Shown here: in pieces, positions 58,866 to 63,179 of the stretch
Layout: each line of letters opens with the position of its first letter
Position numbering within the stretch: the stretch's first letter is position 1
DNA from: Rubrobacter taiwanensis
GTDB taxonomy: Bacteria > Actinomycetota > Rubrobacteria > Rubrobacterales > Rubrobacteraceae
Assembly (NCBI RefSeq): GCF_004337705.1
Contig: NZ_SKBU01000009.1
Span: 1-63,179 of the forward strand
Direction: 5' to 3'
DNA: 63,179 nt
Program-made: the position numbers and the translations under genes
The notes under the pieces: generated by a model
Database searches by the model: none
What the model was told of the DNA's origin: nothing
Seen by the model: the letters and a program-made list of their open reading frames with translations, nothing else

Positions 58866-60398
58866 ATGGTGCCGGACTGGGTGATCGTCTCGGGGATAAC
58901 GTTCTCGTACCTGCTCTTCGTCCTGTACGTAGGGCTGCGGGCCCGCACGCGGGAGACCGGCTCGACCCTGGAGCAGTACGTGGCGCACGGCCGGAGCCTG
59001 GGGCTCTTCATTTTGTTCTTCATCATGGGAGCCGAGATCTTCAGCGCCTTCGCGTTCCTCGGCGGGCCGGGCTGGGCCTACAGCCAGGGGGCTCCGGGTC
59101 TGTACATCATCGGGTACCTGGCGCTGGGGCTTCTGCCGTGGTGGGTCATCGGCCCCAAGACCGCCCGGCTGGGCAAGAAGTACGGGTACCTGACCCAGGC
59201 GGAGCTGATCTCCGACCGCTTCAAGAGCAAGGCGCTCTCGGCGATCATAGCCCTGGTCAGCATCGGGGCGTTCGTGCCGTACCTGACGATCCAGATCACC
59301 GGCGCGGGCTTCCTCTTTGAGGCGGCCACCGAGGGCAACATCCCCTTCTGGCTCGGAGGCTTCGTGGCGTTCCTGATCGTGACCATCTACGTGGTTGCCA
59401 GCGGGCTGCGGGGCATCGGGTGGACGGCCGTGATCCAGGGCATGCTCATGGTAATCGTGGCGTGGGTGATCGGGATCGCCATCACGCGCGAGTTCTACGG
59501 CGGGGTGGGGGAGATGTTCGGCCGCATCGCCGCCGAGGCTCCGGAGTACCTGACCATACCCGGCCATGAAGGGGCCATGTCCCCGGTAGCCTTCTCTACC
59601 GCCGTTCTGGTGAGCGCTTTAGGCTTCATCATGTGGCCGCACCTCTTCAACAAGGCGTACGGCGCAAACAGCGAGAAAACGATAAAGAAGACGATCATCA
59701 TCTACCCGCTCTACGGATACCTGCTCGTCCCGCTGATGTTCGTGGGCTTCGCCGGGGTGCTGATCTTCCGGGACGAGCCGCTCGCCAACCCGGACAGCGT
59801 GCTGCTGGAGCTGGTGATGATGTCCGGCATCTCGCCGTGGCTGGTCGGCGTCCTGCTCTCCGGAGCGCTGGCGGCGGCGATGTCCACCGGGGCCAACCTC
59901 GCCCATACGGCGGCCTCGATCGTGGTCCGGGACATCTACGTGCGGCTCTTCGACCCGCCGGCCTCGGCGACCCTGGAGCGCCGGCTGGTGTGGCTGACGC
60001 GGGTCTTTGTGGTCCTGATCTCGCTCACCTCGTTCGTGCTGGCGCTCTTCAATCCGGCGACGCTGGTCGCCCTGCTGCTCGGGGCTTACGGGGCTATCGT
60101 GCAGCTCCTGCCGCTGGTGGTCGCGCTCTTCTTCTGGCGGCGGGCAACGACGGCGGGCGCTTACGCCGGGCTTATCTCCGGCACGCTGGTGATGCTCTAC
60201 TACTCCTTCCTCGCCCCGCCGCTCTTCGACATCCACGCCGGGATACTGGGCCTTATGGTCAACACCGCGCTGCTGGTCGGCGTGAGCCTCGCGACCCGGC
60301 CGATGGAGAAGGAGCACGTGGACCGCTTCGTGGAGGACTCGAAGGTCCCGCTGCAGAAGATCGAGCGCCGCGCTTCCAGGCCCGCCGGAGCGGGTTAG
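58866..60398 (+). CDS. sodium:solute symporter family transporter
   Basis: 510 residues with about 13 hydrophobic segments. SAFAFLGGPGWAYSQGAPGLYIIGYLALG, TQAELISDRFKSKALSAIIALVSIGAFVPYLTIQITGAG and LSGALAAAMSTGANLAHTAASIVVRDIY (the Na+-site helix 8) identify the SSS family. The absence of a ribosome site and the abutting start suggest coupling to the DUF3311-like gene. Substrate unknown; the amidase nearby hints at a carboxylate or amide product, which is speculation. Confidence 0.9.
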   Translation: MVPDWVIVSGITFSYLLFVLYVGLRARTRETGSTLEQYVAHGRSLGLFILFFIMGAEIFSAFAFLGGPGWAYSQGAPGLYIIGYLALGLLPWWVIGPKTARLGKKYGYLTQAELISDRFKSKALSAIIALVSIGAFVPYLTIQITGAGFLFEAATEGNIPFWLGGFVAFLIVTIYVVASGLRGIGWTAVIQGMLMVIVAWVIGIAITREFYGGVGEMFGRIAAEAPEYLTIPGHEGAMSPVAFSTAVLVSALGFIMWPHLFNKAYGANSEKTIKKTIIIYPLYGYLLVPLMFVGFAGVLIFRDEPLANPDSVLLELVMMSGISPWLVGVLLSGALAAAMSTGANLAHTAASIVVRDIYVRLFDPPASATLERRLVWLTRVFVVLISLTSFVLALFNPATLVALLLGAYGAIVQLLPLVVALFFWRRATTAGAYAGLISGTLVMLYYSFLAPPLFDIHAGILGLMVNTALLVGVSLATRPMEKEHVDRFVEDSKVPLQKIERRASRPAGAG

Positions 60399-60406
60399 AC
60401 TCTGCC

Positions 60407-60434
60407 TTGACCTTCGGGCGGGTTCCGCTACGAT
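60407..60434 (+). promoter_or_regulatory. promoter of the DMT exporter gene
   Basis: TTGACC (60407-60412), a 16-bp spacer and TACGAT (60429-60434), 50 bases before the GTG at 60484. Confidence 0.5.
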
Positions 60435-60483
60435 CTCTCCATTGGTTATCTGGTCCGGCGTTTGAGAGAGAAGGTCTTACGGA

Positions 60484-61356
60484 GTGGCTGTCTCCTGGCG
60501 AACGGTGGCGGCGTTCGCTGCCTTGGTCCTTATCTGGGGCTCGGCGTTCTCGTTCATCAAGGTGGGACTGGACTACTCCCCGCCGGTGCTCTTCGCGGGC
60601 GTCCGGACCCTTGTCGGCGGCTTCGTGCTCGTAGCGGCCGCCTCAGTGTGGGGCGGGGCGCCGGAACTGAAGCGGACGTGGCCGATGCTCCTCGTCTCGG
60701 CGCTCTTCAACGTGATCCTGTTCATCGGGCTGCAGACGTTCGCCGTCGAGTACCTGACGAGCGGGCTAGCGGCCGTCCTGGTCTACCTGCAGCCCATCCT
60801 GGTAGGGGTCATGGCCTGGCTCTGGCTCGCCGAACCTCTCTCCGTCCCGAAGGTTGCCGGGCTGTTGCTGGGCTTCGCCGGGGTCGTCGCCATCAGCGCC
60901 GGGAGCCTGAACGGCGGCTTCTCGTTCGCCGGGATCCTGGTCGGCGTCCTGGCGGCGCTCGCCTGGGCGGCCGGAACGGTGTACTTCAAGCGGGTGCAGG
61001 CACGGGTCTCGATGCTCTGGTTCGTCGCCGGGTCGTTCATGACCGGCGGAGTCGTGTTGCTGCTCGCCGGGCTCGCGGTTGAGCCGTGGAGCGGGATAGA
61101 GTGGACCGGAGCCTTCCTCTTCAGCCTCTTTCATACGGGCGTGCTGGGCTGCTCGGTGGCCTGGATGCTCTGGCTCTGGCTGGTGCGGGCCGGCGAGGCC
61201 AGCCGCGTCTCCGCCTACGCCTTCTTCGTGCCGCTGGTCTCCGTGATCCTCGGAGCCCTCTTCCTGAACGAGCCCGTCGAGCTCTCCCTGCTGCTCGGCG
61301 CGGCCTGCATCGTGACCGGGATCTACCTGGTCAACCGCCGTCCCGCCAAGGGCTAG
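60484..61356 (+). CDS. EamA/DMT-family transporter
   Basis: 290 residues from a GTG, ten predicted helices in two EamA repeats (about 7-135 and 148-285). FAALVLIWGSAFSFIKVGLDYSPPVLFAGVRTLVGG opens repeat 1 and LVGVLAALAWAAGTVYFKRV opens repeat 2; ALFLNEPVELSLLLGAACIVTGIYLVNRR closes it. The family exports amino acids or other metabolites. Its end overlaps the convergent MFS gene by four bases. Confidence 0.9.
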   Translation: MAVSWRTVAAFAALVLIWGSAFSFIKVGLDYSPPVLFAGVRTLVGGFVLVAAASVWGGAPELKRTWPMLLVSALFNVILFIGLQTFAVEYLTSGLAAVLVYLQPILVGVMAWLWLAEPLSVPKVAGLLLGFAGVVAISAGSLNGGFSFAGILVGVLAALAWAAGTVYFKRVQARVSMLWFVAGSFMTGGVVLLLAGLAVEPWSGIEWTGAFLFSLFHTGVLGCSVAWMLWLWLVRAGEASRVSAYAFFVPLVSVILGALFLNEPVELSLLLGAACIVTGIYLVNRRPAKG

Positions 61357-62498
61357 GGAGCCCGCCGCATATCTAGGCGCACCAGGGCCATCGCCGCGAG
61401 CAGCAGCGCGCCCGTCAGGTAGAAGGCCGGTGAGAACCCCGCGGCCTCGATCACGAGCCCGAAGGCGAGCGCGCCCGCTCCCGTCCCGGCGTCGAAGGCC
61501 ACGTTCCACAGCGTGCTGGCCAGCCCGTACTCGCTGCGCTTGACGCGGTTCATCATCAGGACCAGCGTCGCGTTCTGGAGCGCCCCCAGCCCGAGGCCGT
61601 AGACCACAGCTCCGCCTATCAGGAGGGGGGCCTGGCCGGACTGCGCCAGCGCCACCATACCCGCCGCGGCGGCGGCGAGACCCGGAGCCAGGAGCAGGTG
61701 CGGGCCGTAGCGGTCGCCAAGCCGGCCCGCCCACCAGCGCGCGAAGGTGGTGGTGAGCCCGAGGACGAGCAGCGCCGCGGCCGCTGCGCCGGGAGCGGCG
61801 AGGGGCAGGAACGTCACCACCACGCCGGTCGAAACGGTGGTCGCCGTGAAGACCGCGAACGGTCTCAGGAGCGCGCCGCGCCGCAGCCCGGCCAGGAACC
61901 GGCCGTCTTCGCCCGGAGAGGAGGGTGGAGCCGCCCGGATGCCGAGTGCCGCCGCGATGCCGAGCAGCGGCGCCGCAGCCGCAAGGGTGAAGACCGCGGG
62001 GTACCCGGTGTTCTGGGCGAGCCAGATCCCGAACGGCAGGCCGAAGACCGTCGGCAGGGCTGCGGCGAGGCCGTAGAGCCCGATACCCTCGCCGCGGCGT
62101 TCGACCGGGATGAGCTCGGCGATGAGCGCCGCCGAGACGACGGTCGTGATCCCGAACCCCACCCCCCTCAGCAGCGTCACCAGCAATATCGAGGGCACGC
62201 TCTCGGCCGCGGGATAGAAGAAGGTGGGAAGCCCCAGGAAGAGCAGTCCGGCGGCGAGCGCGGGCCGGTAGCCGAAGCGGCCCAGGATGCGGGGCATCTG
62301 GATCTGAACGACCACGGTCGTCAGCATCAGCGCCATCGTCGCCAGCCCGGCGTCCGAACTCCCGCCCCCCGCGTCCCGCACGTAGAGCGGCACCACCGAG
62401 AGCAGGAGCTGGAAGCTGGAGAAGGCCGCAAGCGAGGTGAAGAGCAGCAGCAGTACCTGCCGGGTGAAGATGGTGCCCCTGTAAGCCTTCCGCGCCAT
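61353..62498 (-). CDS. MFS transporter
   Basis: 381 residues, twelve hydrophobic segments in two halves. RQVLLLLFTSLAAFSSFQLLLSVVPLYVRDAGG is helix 1-2 and the Arg-rich GRFGYRPALAAGLL the usual loop 2-3 motif; RWWAGRLGDRYGPHLLLAPG is its repeat in the second half. Drug- or metabolite-efflux type; substrate unknown. I chose the ATG at 62498 because the protein then starts at the first helix; no ribosome site is visible, and TAGTAT about nine bases upstream hints at a leaderless mRNA. Confidence 0.87.
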   Translation of the reverse strand: MARKAYRGTIFTRQVLLLLFTSLAAFSSFQLLLSVVPLYVRDAGGGSSDAGLATMALMLTTVVVQIQMPRILGRFGYRPALAAGLLFLGLPTFFYPAAESVPSILLVTLLRGVGFGITTVVSAALIAELIPVERRGEGIGLYGLAAALPTVFGLPFGIWLAQNTGYPAVFTLAAAAPLLGIAAALGIRAAPPSSPGEDGRFLAGLRRGALLRPFAVFTATTVSTGVVVTFLPLAAPGAAAAALLVLGLTTTFARWWAGRLGDRYGPHLLLAPGLAAAAAGMVALAQSGQAPLLIGGAVVYGLGLGALQNATLVLMMNRVKRSEYGLASTLWNVAFDAGTGAGALAFGLVIEAAGFSPAFYLTGALLLAAMALVRLDMRRAP

Positions 62499-62540
62499 GA
62501 GCAGGGGGATACTACCCGATGGGTGCGGGAGCGTCCATGG

Positions 62541-62569
62541 TTGACCCGGATGTTGCAAGGTAGTAGATT
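62541..62569 (+). promoter_or_regulatory. promoter of the solute-binding protein gene
   Basis: TTGACC (62541-62546), a 17-bp spacer and TAGATT (62564-62569), about 60 bases before the ATG at 62630. Confidence 0.55.
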
Positions 62570-62629
62570 CCTCTCTGGAGGAGACGGGCCATTCTGGCCG
62601 GGCGTTCCGCACCGGAAGAGGAGGACAAG

Positions 62630-63179
62630 ATGGGCAGGAGGAGGAGGGGCAGGATCAGCCGCCGGGACTTCCTGAAGCTCGGCGGCGCGGGGCTCGCCGG
62701 AGCCGCGCTGGTGGGGAGCGCCGCCTGCACGCCTGCGGGCAACGGCGGCGGTAACGGCGGCGAGGGGCCCGTCACCCTCACCTTCTCGTTCGGTCCGGAC
62801 GAGTCCGGGACGATGCAGGAGCTGATCGACCGCTTCAACCGGCAGCACGAGGGGGAGATCCAGGTCGAGTGGCGGCAGATGCCCGCGGATACCGGCTAGT
62901 ACTTCGACCAGCTGCGCACCGAGTTCCAGGCCGGCGGCGGCGAGATAGACGTGATTAGCGGGGATGTGATCTGGCCCGCGCAGTTCGCCGCCAACGGCTG
63001 GATCGTCGACCTCTCGGACCGCTTCGGCAACCGGGGAGACTTCCTCGAAGGCACCATCCAGTCCAACACCTACGAGGGGGCAATCTACGGAGTGCCCTGG
63101 TTCACCGACGCCGGCATGCTCTACTACAGGGCCGACCTGCTCGAAGAGGCGGGGGTGGAGCCGCCCACAACCTGGGACG
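62630..63179 (+). pseudogene. extracellular sugar-binding protein, interrupted by in-frame TAG; cut by window edge
   Basis: It begins with the Tat signal RISRRDFLKLGGAGLAG and lipobox VGSAAC, then the ABC solute-binding fold (VTLTFSFGPDESGTMQELIDRFNRQHEGEIQVEWRQM). After ...MPADTG, codon 90 is TAG (62897-62899). The same frame then continues perfectly: YFDQLRTEFQAGGGEIDVISGDVIWPAQFAANGWIVDL ... GVPWFTDAGMLYYRADLLEEAG to the edge. Relatives usually have a Gln or similar residue there, and CAG to TAG is one base change. So this is a recent nonsense mutation, a sequencing error or, less likely, read-through. Transport genes would be expected beyond the edge. AGAGGAGG supports the start. Confidence 0.85.

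Noticed and set aside
61698-62675. 325-codon plus-strand frame opposite the MFS gene
   Set aside because: Arg, Gly and Glu-rich shadow; the minus-strand product has twelve membrane helices and MFS motifs.
62897-62899. TAG in the solute-binding protein as a recoded amino acid (pyrrolysine-type)
   Set aside because: No pyl genes are in view, solute-binding proteins are not known pyrrolysine users, and many genes here end in TAG. A nonsense mutation or read error is simpler.
1-63179. CRISPR arrays, rRNA, insertion sequences, phage genes
   Set aside because: I looked for regularly spaced repeats, transposase or integrase motifs, and phage structural genes on both strands and found none. The only notable repeat is the 79-bp pair at 14.6 and 16.9 kb.

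Overview
The window is a very GC-rich, densely packed bacterial chromosome segment. Many starts are GTG or TTG, start/stop overlaps of the ATGA or GTGA type are common, and recognisable promoters follow the TTGACA/TATAAT pattern. The gene set (CwlM-like cytoplasmic amidase-fold protein, MurJ, Rex, several LLM-class flavin/F420-type oxidoreductases, SorC regulator, three tRNAs with C-starting anticodons for GC-ending codons) points to an actinobacterium. A Rubrobacter-like organism is my best guess; this is inference and was not tested.

Layout. 0-19 kb is mostly housekeeping: CwlM-like protein, histone-deacetylase-fold hydrolase, tRNA-Pro, rex, ABC-F ATPase with a lipoprotein, a dtd/DUF2203/metallophosphoesterase operon, a SpoIIE-type phosphatase, tRNA-Arg, murJ, a PfkB sugar kinase and a Nif3 protein. 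It ends with an oxidoreductase operon that contains an LLM-BBE fusion behind a perfect 18-bp palindrome, then tRNA-Ala. At 19.1 kb is a small secreted protein with an LPFTG sorting signal.

19.8-40.2 kb is a surface-polysaccharide locus of the Wzx/Wzy type. It carries a Wzz-like chain-length protein, a separate BY-kinase, a complete five-enzyme set for UDP-ManNAc3NAcA (WbpA, B, D, E and I homologues), a flippase, three glycosyltransferases and a polymerase. At the far end is a PglC/D/E/F-like set for making N,N'-diacetylbacillosamine and loading it on undecaprenyl phosphate. The central part (about 27.8-35.0 kb) is visibly richer in A+T than its flanks, as expected for an exchanged serotype core. 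A Phd-type antitoxin and an MNT nucleotidyltransferase with a possible stub of its HEPN partner sit at the boundary.

41.3-55.7 kb is a carbohydrate-catabolism island. It has an HpaI-type aldolase, a galactitol-type PTS (B-C-A), gutM and a glucitol-type PTS (srlA-E-B), a SAF-domain NAD(P) dehydrogenase, a SorC regulator, a TPP-dependent 2-oxoacid dehydrogenase (E1alpha, E1beta, E2; no E3), HPr and pyruvate phosphate dikinase. Candidate operators precede both PTS units. The likely logic is uptake and phosphorylation of a polyol, oxidation, cleavage towards pyruvate, then acetyl-CoA or PEP; the substrate is unknown. ppdK appears to begin at an ATA codon.

55.7-63.2 kb carries a zinc-ribbon protein, a decayed class II aldolase, an amidase with a Dabb protein, a DUF3311-like/Na+-solute symporter pair, a DMT exporter, an MFS transporter and, at the right edge, a Tat/lipoprotein sugar-binding protein interrupted by an in-frame TAG.

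No CRISPR array, rRNA, insertion sequence or prophage was seen.
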